A model generated the notes under the pieces. The model was not told the DNA's origin, did no database searches, and was given only the letters and a program-made list of their open reading frames with translations. Positions 1 through 5,798 of a stretch of 11,518 nucleotides of DNA are shown here, piece after piece. The position numbers and the translations under genes were made by a program. The stretch's first letter is position 1. Each line of letters starts with the position of its first letter. Source of the stretch: Bacillota bacterium (GTDB lineage Bacteria; Bacillota; Clostridia; Christensenellales; CAG-138); contig JAEXFV010000131.1 in NCBI GenBank assembly GCA_023451115.1, positions 1-11,518 of the forward strand, in the 5' to 3' direction.

Positions 1-1
1 G

Positions 2-136
2 CCGAATATGGCGCAGATGATGCAAATGCTGGGACAATTAAACGGTATGGGCGGGGGCATGGGCGGCGGACAAAACGGTGGGATAAATCCCATGATGCTT
101 ACTCAGCTCATGAATATGTTCAACCAAAAAAGATAG
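2..136 (+). CDS. C-terminal end of a Met/Gly-rich protein of unknown function (partial)
   Basis: The frame is open from the left edge to a TAG stop at 134-136, giving the last 44 residues of a protein whose start lies outside the window. The visible tail is of low complexity: 10 of 44 residues are Met and 10 are Gly, with the Gly run in the middle, followed by NPMMLTQLMNMF and a basic end (NQKR). I do not recognise the family. The amphipathic Met/Leu stretches could mediate protein contacts, but that is a guess. The frame is taken as coding because its stop is followed within about 20 bases by a strong terminator hairpin in the same orientation. Confidence 0.6.
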   Translation, partial: PNMAQMMQMLGQLNGMGGGMGGGQNGGINPMMLTQLMNMFNQKR

Positions 137-153
137 CGGACTTTCCAAACGAA

Positions 154-186
154 AAAAGCACAAAGGTCAGTGGCCTTTGTGCTTTT
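154..186. terminator. Bidirectional intrinsic terminator between the Met/Gly-rich gene and yjdF
   Basis: Positions 154-166 and 174-186 form a perfect 13-bp stem around a 7-base loop. A T-rich tail follows on the plus strand (GCTTTTCC) and six T's follow on the minus strand, so it can stop both convergent transcripts. The yjdF stop codon (167-169) lies in the loop, so the last codons of yjdF are encoded by one arm of the stem. Confidence 0.85.
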
Positions 187-586
187 CCTTGCGCTTTTGT
201 TGCCGCAGCGCAAAGCGGCGGGCGCTTTCCAACTCTTTTTGATGCCGGGACAGGGCATTTTTTTGCTGCTTATTTTGTTCCCGTTGCAATTGCAGAGCCT
301 GTTGTGCTTTTGTGCCGGCTCCAGAACACTCCAATTGCCGGCTTACCAGTCGCTGCATCCGCTTGGGATTGACAGTACGCACCCGATTTTGCTGCAAAGA
401 CGTAGGCGAGCTGAAGTTCAGCAAATGCCAGTTTTTGAGCAAATGTTGGTAAACCTCGTAGTCTTTTGGCTGTGCCCCAAACACGACCTTGCAAACCTCA
501 AACTTGCCACCCCATTCCCGCTCATACACGCCAACCCAGAAAGGGTCCTCAAAATATACCGTAAGCCGCGAAACCACCGTGTCCAT
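167..586 (-). CDS. yjdF: YjdF family protein (DUF2992)
   Basis: 139-residue protein of the YjdF/DUF2992 family, whose biochemical role is unknown. Family members are commonly controlled by an azaaromatic-binding riboswitch, which suggests a role in handling toxic heteroaromatic compounds. The N-terminal half (residues 1-80) is the conserved part, with TVYFEDPFWVGVYER at 9-23, FGAQPKDYEVY at 36-46 and NPKRMQR near 73-79. Residues 92-139 are rich in Gln, Lys, Arg and Glu and look like a charged helix or coiled coil. The frame is open 29 codons further upstream, but the ATG at 586 is chosen because AGGAGG lies at proper distance before it and the family starts here; the longer version would translate through the riboswitch. 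The transcript ends at the hairpin shared with the convergent gene. Confidence 0.9.
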   Translation of the reverse strand: MDTVVSRLTVYFEDPFWVGVYEREWGGKFEVCKVVFGAQPKDYEVYQHLLKNWHLLNFSSPTSLQQNRVRTVNPKRMQRLVSRQLECSGAGTKAQQALQLQREQNKQQKNALSRHQKELESARRFALRQQKRKEKHKGH

Positions 587-611
587 TCCGTTCCTCCTTT
601 TGTATTTGCCA

Positions 612-697
612 GCAAAGAAGGGACAACCAAGGAGGCAGGTTACTGACGGCACTTGCCGCGTCTGGACTACCAACCAGAACTGTGTTTTTATCTTTGC
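612..697 (-). promoter_or_regulatory. Candidate yjdF-motif riboswitch in the yjdF leader
   Basis: On the minus strand the leader folds as a closed domain. GCAAAGA (697-691) pairs with TCTTTGC (618-612) as a 7-bp closing stem. Inside it are a TCTGG/CCAGA hairpin and a CGGC-AAGT-GCCG hairpin, followed by AGTAACCTGCC. It lies directly upstream of a YjdF-family gene, where this riboswitch class is known to occur. The 3' side of the closing stem ends about 11 bases before the Shine-Dalgarno region (588-600), and no terminator lies between them. Control of translation initiation is therefore more likely than attenuation. The promoter must lie between about 698 and 755, downstream of the preceding terminator, but I see no convincing -35/-10 pair. 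Class assignment rests on context and structure, not on a covariance search. Confidence 0.75.
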
Positions 698-754
698 ACA
701 TTATTTTTGTAGTACAGGATTGCTCCACGAAAAGCCTGGAGATATCTGGCTACA

Positions 755-778
755 GAAAAAGCGGCCAGAGGCCGCTTT
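755..778 (-). terminator. Intrinsic terminator after the zinc-ribbon gene
   Basis: A 9-bp stem (758-766 with 770-778; core GCGGCC/GGCCGC, loop of three) is followed on the minus strand by five T's. It lies about 50 bases past the stop of the zinc-ribbon gene and separates that transcript from the yjdF unit. Confidence 0.75.
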
Positions 779-824
779 CTTGTTGTTTCATCACCGATGT
801 CCACAATACTGGTGGAAAAGGGGA

Positions 825-1100
825 TTACATACCTCTGCGCTGCTGGAAGCAGTCGCTGCAATAGATCGGACGATCGTTCTTGGGAACGAACGGGATCTTG
901 GTGGGCGCACCGCACTGGGCGCAAACCGCATCATACATTTCACGCTCGCCATTGCGCTGGTTTTTGCGGGCGTTGCGGCAATCGCGGCAGCGGACGGGTT
1001 CGTTTTGGAAGCCCTTTTCAGCATAGAACTCCTGCTCGCCAGCGGTAAATACGAACGTAGCGCCACAATCCTTGCATACCAATTCTTTGTCCTGGAACAT
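825..1100 (-). CDS. Small double zinc-ribbon (CxxC) protein
   Basis: 91-residue cytosolic protein made almost entirely of two zinc ribbons. The first uses C9xxC12 and C38xxC41 (CKDC, CRDC), the second C60xxC63 and C81xxC84 (CAQC, CSDC). This matches the small 'probable zinc-binding domain' proteins common in Clostridia and Bacilli, whose exact function is unknown. The intervening segment (residues 42-55, RNARKNQRNGEREM) is strongly basic, which would fit nucleic acid or ribosome contact; this is inference. The ATG at 1100 is preceded by a GAGGGG-type ribosome binding site. A strong promoter about 340 bases upstream on the same strand (1442-1470) and the lack of a clear terminator in between mean the gene may be transcribed together with the candidate structured RNA. 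Its own terminator is at 755-778. Confidence 0.85.
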   Translation of the reverse strand: MFQDKELVCKDCGATFVFTAGEQEFYAEKGFQNEPVRCRDCRNARKNQRNGEREMYDAVCAQCGAPTKIPFVPKNDRPIYCSDCFQQRRGM

Positions 1101-1230
1101 GTGTTTAATCCCCTCTACTTCGGAAAATTTTTTTGTGTCCGACCTTCGGCTGACCTGGTCTTTGCCCCCACACCCGCCAACTGGAAGTTTCGCTCATAAC
1201 CATATAAGGCTCCCACTACCGCTTCTCTCA

Positions 1231-1436
1231 GGAGATTATTGAATTGGCTTCTGCTTTCATCGAACTCCCTTGAAATGAACAAGAAATGACTACATTGCTG
1301 AACCGTTTTCAATTGATTCCTGGTTGGGCTTACATCTAGGCCGCACCATGATCACCAGCGTTTTACTGGCTTACGTGGATCGTTTCGCCTGCGACTGGCA
1401 TCGATTTTCAACCACAGACCCGAACCTCGGGCACTA
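1231..1436 (-). ncRNA. Candidate structured noncoding RNA of unknown class
   Basis: The stretch 1101-1613 has no convincing gene. A near-consensus minus-strand promoter predicts a transcript starting near 1435. On that strand I see these helices: CCCGA/TCGGG (1427-1431 with 1419-1423); a long arm in which GTGG (1412-1415), CGAT (1402-1405) and GGC (1397-1399) pair with 1375-1378, 1379-1382 and 1387-1389; a CCAG/CTGG hairpin (1355-1358 with 1366-1369); TTGAAA/TTTCAA (1270-1275 with 1307-1312); and, as an alternative to the last, a helix closing 1231-1243 on 1308-1320. The size and multi-helix layout would fit a raiA-type RNA or another large Bacillota ncRNA, but I cannot assign a class. I saw no 6S, RNase P, SRP or tmRNA hallmark. 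The 3' end is uncertain, and it could instead be a long leader of the zinc-ribbon gene. Confidence 0.5.
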
Positions 1437-1441
1437 CGCAC

Positions 1442-1470
1442 ATTATAAGCTCCTGTTTTTCAAAACGCAA
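1442..1470 (-). promoter_or_regulatory. Strong sigma-A-type promoter driving the candidate ncRNA
   Basis: On the minus strand, TTGCGT (1470-1465) is followed after exactly 17 bases by a perfect TATAAT (1447-1442). The predicted start is near 1435. It faces away from xth. Confidence 0.75.
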
Positions 1471-1572
1471 CTATTATTTTGGGAAAACAGCCCTTTTTCT
1501 GCATTTTGTTTTCCTTTTCGTGAAAATTAGTCTCAGGAAAATTGCAAAATCCATGCCTGGACCCAATTGGTA

Positions 1573-1581
1573 TGCTATAAT
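1573..1581 (+). promoter_or_regulatory. Extended -10 promoter of the xth-maf-uvrC operon
   Basis: TGCTATAAT is a perfect -10 box with the extended TG motif. The -35 region around 1553-1559 is poor, which is usual for extended -10 promoters. The predicted start is near 1588, about 25 bases before the xth ATG. Confidence 0.65.
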
Positions 1582-1613
1582 CACACCAGTATCGTATGAA
1601 AAGGAGAACGGCT

Positions 1614-2378
1614 ATGAAATTGCTTTCCTGGAATGTAAACGGTTTGCGTGCTTGCCTGGGCAAGGGCTTTTTGGAGTTTGCCAGGCAAGAGCAACCGGAT
1701 ATTTTGGCCCTGCAGGAAACAAAAATGCAGCAGGGGCAGGCCGAAGTGGATTTGCCAGGATACCATGAATATTGGAACAGCGCTGTAAAAAAAGGATATG
1801 CAGGCACTGCGGTATTCACCAAAGAGCAACCGCTGCAAGTGGTTTATGGCCTGAACATGGAGCAGCATGACCAGGAAGGCAGGGTGATTACCCTGGAATT
1901 TCCTGCATTTTATTTTATCACTTGCTATACGCCCAACGCCCAGCGGGAATTGACCAGGCTGGATTACCGCATGCAGTGGGAAGATGATTTTAGAGCCTAC
2001 TTGATGAAACTGGATCAGAATAAACCCATCATCCTTTGCGGGGATCTGAACGTGGCCCATCAGGAGATTGATTTGAAAAACCCAAAAACCAACCGGGGCA
2101 ACGCAGGCTTTACCGACCAGGAACGGGAAAAGATGACTGCGCTGCTCTCCAGCGGGTTTGCAGATACGTTCCGCCGCCTGTATCCTGACGTTACCGGCGC
2201 TTACAGTTGGTGGAGCTATATGTATAATGCCAGGAAGAATAACGCCGGGTGGCGTATCGATTATTTTATAGTATCCGAACGGCTGATGCCTCAGGTGGAA
2301 GACAGTTTTATTCTGCCTGAAGTGATGGGCAGCGACCACTGCCCGGTAGGTATTCTCCTCAAGGATGCAGGGCGCTGA
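1614..2378 (+). CDS. xth: Exodeoxyribonuclease III / AP endonuclease
   Basis: 254-residue enzyme of the ExoIII/APE1 family, which cuts DNA 5' of abasic sites and removes blocked 3' ends in base excision repair; called ExoA in Bacillus. Nearly the whole length is the endonuclease/exonuclease/phosphatase fold. The catalytic set is complete: N7 in WNVNG, E35 in LQETK, Y105 in YTPN, D144 and N146 in GDLNVAH, D216 in WRIDYF, and D241-H242 in GSDHCP. The length matches Bacillus ExoA (about 250). The frame extends six codons upstream to 1596, but AAGGAG at 1601-1606 selects the ATG at 1614, and the MKLLSWNVNG start is typical of the family. It is the first gene of a tight cluster with maf (18-base gap) and uvrC, grouping two DNA repair enzymes with a nucleotide house-cleaning enzyme. 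Confidence 0.96.
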   Translation: MKLLSWNVNGLRACLGKGFLEFARQEQPDILALQETKMQQGQAEVDLPGYHEYWNSAVKKGYAGTAVFTKEQPLQVVYGLNMEQHDQEGRVITLEFPAFYFITCYTPNAQRELTRLDYRMQWEDDFRAYLMKLDQNKPIILCGDLNVAHQEIDLKNPKTNRGNAGFTDQEREKMTALLSSGFADTFRRLYPDVTGAYSWWSYMYNARKNNAGWRIDYFIVSERLMPQVEDSFILPEVMGSDHCPVGILLKDAGR

Positions 2379-2396
2379 AAAAGCGGAGAGGATAAC

Positions 2397-3020
2397 ATGG
2401 AAATTATTCTTGCATCCCAGTCGCCCAGGCGGCGGGAAATGTTAACATTGATGGGGCTAACGTTCCAGGTTGTTGTCAGCGATGTGCAGGAGGTTTCGCC
2501 GCCAGGGGCTACGCCGGAAGTGTTGGTAGGGCATTTGGCCCTGCAGAAGGCACAGGCGGTAGCAGCATCCTATCCGGCCCACTGCGTGATAGGCGCGGAT
2601 ACCATCGTTTATATTGACGGCAAGGTGATTGGAAAGCCGAAAGATGAGGCGGATGCGTTTCGCATTTTGTCTTTGTTGCAGGGAAGAACCCACACGGTGT
2701 ATACCGGTGTAGCAGTGCTCTCTCCAAAGGGAGTCGATGTGCGCCACAGCGAAACCAAGGTAACCTTTGCGGCTATGACGGAAGAGGAAATCCGGTGGTA
2801 TATCGCTACCGGTGAGCCCATGGATAAGGCGGGGGCTTATGGCATCCAAGGGCCGGGGGGCATGTTTGTGGAACGGGTGGAGGGCAATTACTTTACCGTA
2901 ATCGGCCTGCCGCTGCCACTGCTTTACCGCATGCTGAAACAAGCAGGCGCGATTACCCTGGGAATGGCCCCGGCCCTCAATTGCAAAAATATTGGCAATA
3001 CGAGTAATAACGTGATATGA
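2397..3020 (+). CDS. maf: Maf-type nucleoside triphosphate pyrophosphatase
   Basis: 207-residue Maf/YhdE family protein. These enzymes hydrolyse non-canonical or excess nucleoside triphosphates (dTTP, UTP and modified bases) to the monophosphate, and were named for an effect on septum formation. Conserved motifs are the N-terminal ASQSPRR (residues 6-12), IGADTIV with D68, the DKAGAYGIQG motif at 143-152 and VEGNYFTVIGLPL at 161-173. The fold ends near residue 182, and the remaining 25 residues form a tail not usual in the family. The start has GGAGAGG five bases upstream. The stop overlaps the uvrC start as ATGA (3017-3020), indicating translational coupling. Its position between two DNA repair genes suits a role in keeping the nucleotide pool clean. 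Confidence 0.95.
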   Translation: MEIILASQSPRRREMLTLMGLTFQVVVSDVQEVSPPGATPEVLVGHLALQKAQAVAASYPAHCVIGADTIVYIDGKVIGKPKDEADAFRILSLLQGRTHTVYTGVAVLSPKGVDVRHSETKVTFAAMTEEEIRWYIATGEPMDKAGAYGIQGPGGMFVERVEGNYFTVIGLPLPLLYRMLKQAGAITLGMAPALNCKNIGNTSNNVI

Positions 3021-4915
3021 ACCAGATCATCCAGGAAAAACTCAAGCTGCTGCCCGCTGCGCCCGGGGTATATAAAATGTACGATGCTTCGGGCACCGTG
3101 ATTTATGTGGGAAAAGCCGTTTCTCTTAAAAACCGGGTACGGCAATATTTCCAGGCGTCCAAAGCCCATCCGCCTAAGGTTGCGGCCATGGTGTCCCACG
3201 TTGCGGATTTTGAAACCATCCTGACCTCCAACGAAACGGAAGCCCTGACACTGGAAAGCAATCTAATCAAGCAGTATCAACCCCGCTACAATATTTTGTT
3301 GAAGGATGATAAGCATTTCCCTTATGTGCGGATTGATTTGAGGCAGGATTTCCCCCGGGTGGAGGTGGTGCGCCGCATCAAAAAGGACGGCGCGCGGTAT
3401 TTGGGGCCCTATCTCTCCGGCATTGCCTTGCGGGATGCTTTCAACGTAGTGCGGGAACATTTCCCGGTGCGCCATTGTAAAAAAGATATAGCCAAAGCCG
3501 TGGCCCGCCGGGAGCGCCCTTGCCTAATGTATCATGTGGGTAAATGCTGCGCGCCCTGTTCAGGCAATGTTTCCAGGGAGGAATACCATGCCCTGCTGGA
3601 TCAGGTGTGCGCTTTTTTAGAGGGGCACACCGAGCCGGTTATCCAGGAGTTATCCGGGCAGATGGCTCAGGCTGCGGAAGCGATGGAGTTTGAACGGGCA
3701 GCCCATTTACGGGACCGTATTGCTGCCATCCGTGCCCTGGGAGAAAAGCAGATCGCGATTGCCGCCAAGGGTACGGAGCAGGATGTGCTGGCGCTGTGTA
3801 CCAGGGAAGAGGAAACGCTGGTGTTCGCCTTGTTTGTGCGGGGGGGAAAGGTGGTTGGAACAGAGCGCTTTTCCATCAGCGGCATACAGGCTGGGCTGCC
3901 CGAGGAGGACACGCCGGAAGGCGCAGACCCGGCTGGGGAAGTATTGGGAGCGTTTGTCAAACAATATTATGCGGAGGCTGGAGTCATTCCGCCGGAAATC
4001 CTGCTGTATCAGCCGGTGGCGGATATGCAGGCCATTGAAGCGTGGCTCAGCGAAAAGCGGGGGAAGCGGGCATACCTGTTTGCCCCGCAGCGGGGAGAAA
4101 AACGCCGCCTCACACAGCTGGCGTATGACAATGGCTGCGATGTGCTGGAGAAAAACGCTATTTTACAGCGCAGAGCATGGGAGCGTGGGGAAGGGGCCCT
4201 GGCGGCGCTGAGCGGCGCGCTGGGCCTGGAAACCCTGCCCTCCCGGATGGAGTGCTTTGATAACTCTCACATGCAAGGCAGGGATACCGTTTCCTCCATG
4301 GTGGTGTTTGTGGATGGAAAACCGCAGCCAAAGTTATATCGTCGGTTTCGCATCAAAACCGATACGGATGGAGACGATTATGCCGCCATGCGGGAAGTAT
4401 TAACCCGGCGGTTTCAGCGTACGCTGGAAGGAGATGAAAAGTTTGCCGCTTTTCCAGACCTTTTGGTGATTGACGGTGGCAAGGGCCAGCTCAATGTGGG
4501 GCTGGAAGTGCTGAACGAATTGGGCCTTTCCCATATCCCGGCCATTGGATTAGCAGAGCAGAGGGAGCTTGTTTATCTGCCGGAGCAGGAGGAGCCTGTG
4601 ATGCTGCCCCGCAATAGCCCGGAGTTGCATTTGCTTCAGCGGATCCGGGACGAAGCCCACCGTTTTGCCATAACCTATCACCGAACGCTGCGGGCCCGCA
4701 ATGCATTGTACTCCCAGCTGGATGAAATCCCAGGCATTGGGGAAAAAAGAAAACGCGCCTTATTTGACGCGTTTACGACGATTGAGGCAATCCAAAAAGC
4801 CCAGCTGGAAGAAATTGCTGCCTTACCCGGCATGAATAAAACGGTTGCTCAGGCTGTATGGGATTATTTTCACTCTGCTCAGAAGGAAGATCAGCCTGCA
4901 GAGGATAGATCATAA
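3017..4915 (+). CDS. uvrC: Excinuclease ABC subunit C
   Basis: 632-residue UvrC, the nuclease that makes both incisions during UvrABC nucleotide excision repair. Domains in order: GIY-YIG nuclease (about 12-90; GVYKMYD at 17-23, IYVGKA at 29-34, LESNLIK with E80); a four-Cys cluster (C154, C169, C177, C181) that in some UvrC proteins binds Fe-S or another metal; UVR helix pair for UvrB contact (about 205-240); the RNase H-like nuclease domain (MECFDNSH, then LLVIDGGKGQLN with D486, then IRDEAHRFAITYHR); and a C-terminal helix-hairpin-helix pair (IPGIGEKRK near 571-579 and LPGMNKTVAQ) for DNA binding. Length is normal. The start overlaps the maf stop, with only a weak ribosome binding site, so expression probably depends on coupling. 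Two hairpins follow the stop. Confidence 0.97.
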   Translation: MNQIIQEKLKLLPAAPGVYKMYDASGTVIYVGKAVSLKNRVRQYFQASKAHPPKVAAMVSHVADFETILTSNETEALTLESNLIKQYQPRYNILLKDDKHFPYVRIDLRQDFPRVEVVRRIKKDGARYLGPYLSGIALRDAFNVVREHFPVRHCKKDIAKAVARRERPCLMYHVGKCCAPCSGNVSREEYHALLDQVCAFLEGHTEPVIQELSGQMAQAAEAMEFERAAHLRDRIAAIRALGEKQIAIAAKGTEQDVLALCTREEETLVFALFVRGGKVVGTERFSISGIQAGLPEEDTPEGADPAGEVLGAFVKQYYAEAGVIPPEILLYQPVADMQAIEAWLSEKRGKRAYLFAPQRGEKRRLTQLAYDNGCDVLEKNAILQRRAWERGEGALAALSGALGLETLPSRMECFDNSHMQGRDTVSSMVVFVDGKPQPKLYRRFRIKTDTDGDDYAAMREVLTRRFQRTLEGDEKFAAFPDLLVIDGGKGQLNVGLEVLNELGLSHIPAIGLAEQRELVYLPEQEEPVMLPRNSPELHLLQRIRDEAHRFAITYHRTLRARNALYSQLDEIPGIGEKRKRALFDAFTTIEAIQKAQLEEIAALPGMNKTVAQAVWDYFHSAQKEDQPAEDRS

Positions 4916-5088
4916 AGCCGCGGCCCTTGCCTGTGTTGGGGCCGTGGCGCCTGGATGGAGGTGCGCCGCTCCAAATAAGCATTGTATTGAGGAGCGGCTT
5001 TTTTAGTAGGCGCTGTGCAGCCGCAGCAGAATACACCCAGCATAGCCGCCAGGCAGCCAAATGTTAGTAACAATCGTAATCTTTCCAT
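4891..5088 (-). CDS. Putative small lipoprotein, convergent with uvrC
   Basis: Possible 65-residue secreted or membrane-anchored protein. It starts MERLR, followed by a hydrophobic segment (LLLTFGCLAAMLGVFCCGC) ending in a Cys-rich, lipobox-like site, with C22, C23 or C25 as candidate lipidated Cys; GC at 24-25 best fits the -1/+1 pattern, but Leu is missing at -3. The rest is short, basic and without known motifs. The frame extends 30 codons further up, but the ATG at 5088 has a perfect AAGGAGG six to seven bases before it. The 3' end overlaps the last 25 bases of uvrC on the opposite strand, and the uvrC terminator lies inside the reading frame. The family is not recognised. It is kept because a perfect Shine-Dalgarno plus signal peptide is unlikely by chance, but it could still be spurious. 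Confidence 0.5.
   Translation of the reverse strand: MERLRLLLTFGCLAAMLGVFCCGCTAPTKKAAPQYNAYLERRTSIQAPRPQHRQGPRLYDLSSAG
4917..4948 (+). other. GC-rich hairpin directly after the uvrC stop
   Basis: Positions 4917-4926 and 4939-4948 form a 10-bp stem with one G-U pair and a 12-base loop, starting two bases after the uvrC stop. There is no T tract, so it is probably not a terminator by itself. It may protect the mRNA 3' end or act with the next hairpin. Confidence 0.55.
4965..5004 (+). terminator. Intrinsic terminator of the xth-maf-uvrC operon
   Basis: GCCGCTCC (4965-4972) pairs with GGAGCGGC (4991-4998) and is followed by six T's (4999-5004). The 18-base loop is longer than usual. It lies within the opposite-strand lipoprotein frame. 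Confidence 0.75.
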
Positions 5089-5233
5089 AGGCGACCTCCT
5101 TGTCAAACGGGTTTCCCCCTTAACCATATGGGTATCATAGGGGCTACATGTATCAAATTTGTATCCCGGCTTATTCAAAAAAATTTTTCATAAATCCCTT
5201 TTTGAGAAAAATACAAAAAATTTCAGATGATTA

Positions 5234-5261
5234 TTGACATAAGACAAAAACGAGGTATAAT
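5234..5261 (+). promoter_or_regulatory. Consensus promoter of the NifX-like gene
   Basis: TTGACA (5234-5239) and TATAAT (5256-5261) are both perfect and separated by 16 bases. The predicted start is near 5268, leaving a leader of about 58 bases in which I see no clear structure. Such a box predicts high, largely constitutive expression. Confidence 0.85.
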
Positions 5262-5325
5262 AGGCACATAAACGGCATATGACATAAATGAAATGATGCA
5301 GATAGTATAGCGAGGAGGGAAACAC

Positions 5326-5733
5326 ATGCGAATTGCAGTAACCTTTGAAAATGGGTTGGTATTCCAGCATTTTGGCCACACAGAGCGGTTTAAGGTGTAT
5401 GATGTGGAAAATGGCGAGGTAAAGCTGTCCACGGTAGTGAACACCAATGGCAGCGGCCATGGCGCTTTGGCGGATGTGCTAAAAAAGATTGGCGTAGATA
5501 CGCTGATTTGCGGCGGCATTGGCGCAGGCGCAAAAAACGCGTTGGCAGAAGCGGGGATTCGTTTGTATTGCGGGGTTTCCGGCGAGGCGGATCAGGCGGT
5601 AGCAGATCTTCTGGCTGGAAAACTTCAGTGGAATCCGGATACCCTTTGCGACCATCATGGCGAGCACCATGGGGAAGCCCATGGCAAATGTGGAGAACAT
5701 GGCTGTGGCGGCCACGGGCAGCATTGCCATTGA
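5326..5733 (+). CDS. NifX/NifB-type FeMo-cofactor-binding-fold protein with His/Cys-rich tail
   Basis: 135-residue protein whose first 105 residues match the dinitrogenase iron-molybdenum cofactor binding fold (NifX, NifY and the NifB C-terminus). Visible features are MRIAVTFENG at the start, QHFGHTERFKVYDV at 14-27 and the CGGIGAGAKNALAEAGI loop at 62-78. Family members carry Fe-S or FeMo-type clusters, but many non-diazotrophs have stand-alone versions of unknown role, and no nif gene is visible here. Residues 108-135 are a metal-binding tail with 9 His and 4 Cys among 28 residues (repeats such as CDHHGEHHGEAHG and CGEHGCGGHG). This suggests binding, storage or delivery of a transition metal such as Ni, Zn, Cu or Fe. 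The gene is monocistronic: perfect promoter, GAGGAGGG ribosome binding site and a strong terminator. Confidence 0.88.
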   Translation: MRIAVTFENGLVFQHFGHTERFKVYDVENGEVKLSTVVNTNGSGHGALADVLKKIGVDTLICGGIGAGAKNALAEAGIRLYCGVSGEADQAVADLLAGKLQWNPDTLCDHHGEHHGEAHGKCGEHGCGGHGQHCH

Positions 5734-5755
5734 AACAGTGGGGTTACACAAAAAC

Positions 5756-5790
5756 GCCGGCGGCAGAAATTTTGCCGCCGGCACTTTTTT
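5756..5790. terminator. Bidirectional terminator between the NifX-like gene and the CoA-transferase
   Basis: A perfect 10-bp GC-rich stem (5756-5765 with 5773-5782) encloses a 7-base loop. A run of six T's follows on the plus strand (5785-5790), and GTTTTTG on the minus strand. It serves both convergent genes. Confidence 0.9.
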
Positions 5791-5798
5791 AGATCCTG

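Noticed and set aside
170..646. Long plus-strand open frame (158 codons) opposite yjdF
   Set aside because: It is a mirror of yjdF, runs through the riboswitch and terminator and has no recognisable motif; yjdF on the minus strand explains the region.
489..1199. 236-codon plus-strand open frame
   Set aside because: It crosses the riboswitch, a terminator and the zinc-ribbon gene in antisense; no family resemblance and no good ribosome binding site.
1115..1312. 65-codon minus-strand frame starting at a TTG, inside the gene-poor stretch
   Set aside because: The start is a TTG with only a weak AGGA upstream, the product has no recognised motif, and its 5' part overlaps RNA helices. A short coding frame is not excluded.
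1231..1436. 6S RNA, RNase P RNA, SRP RNA or tmRNA in the gene-poor stretch
   Set aside because: No GAGGAAAGUC-like RNase P box, no SRP GGUCAGGU..GGAAGC loop, no tmRNA tRNA-like end, and no long terminal duplex with a central bubble as in 6S.
1581..2339. 252-codon minus-strand frame opposite xth
   Set aside because: The plus-strand frame is an unmistakable exonuclease III with all catalytic residues; the antisense frame is a shadow.
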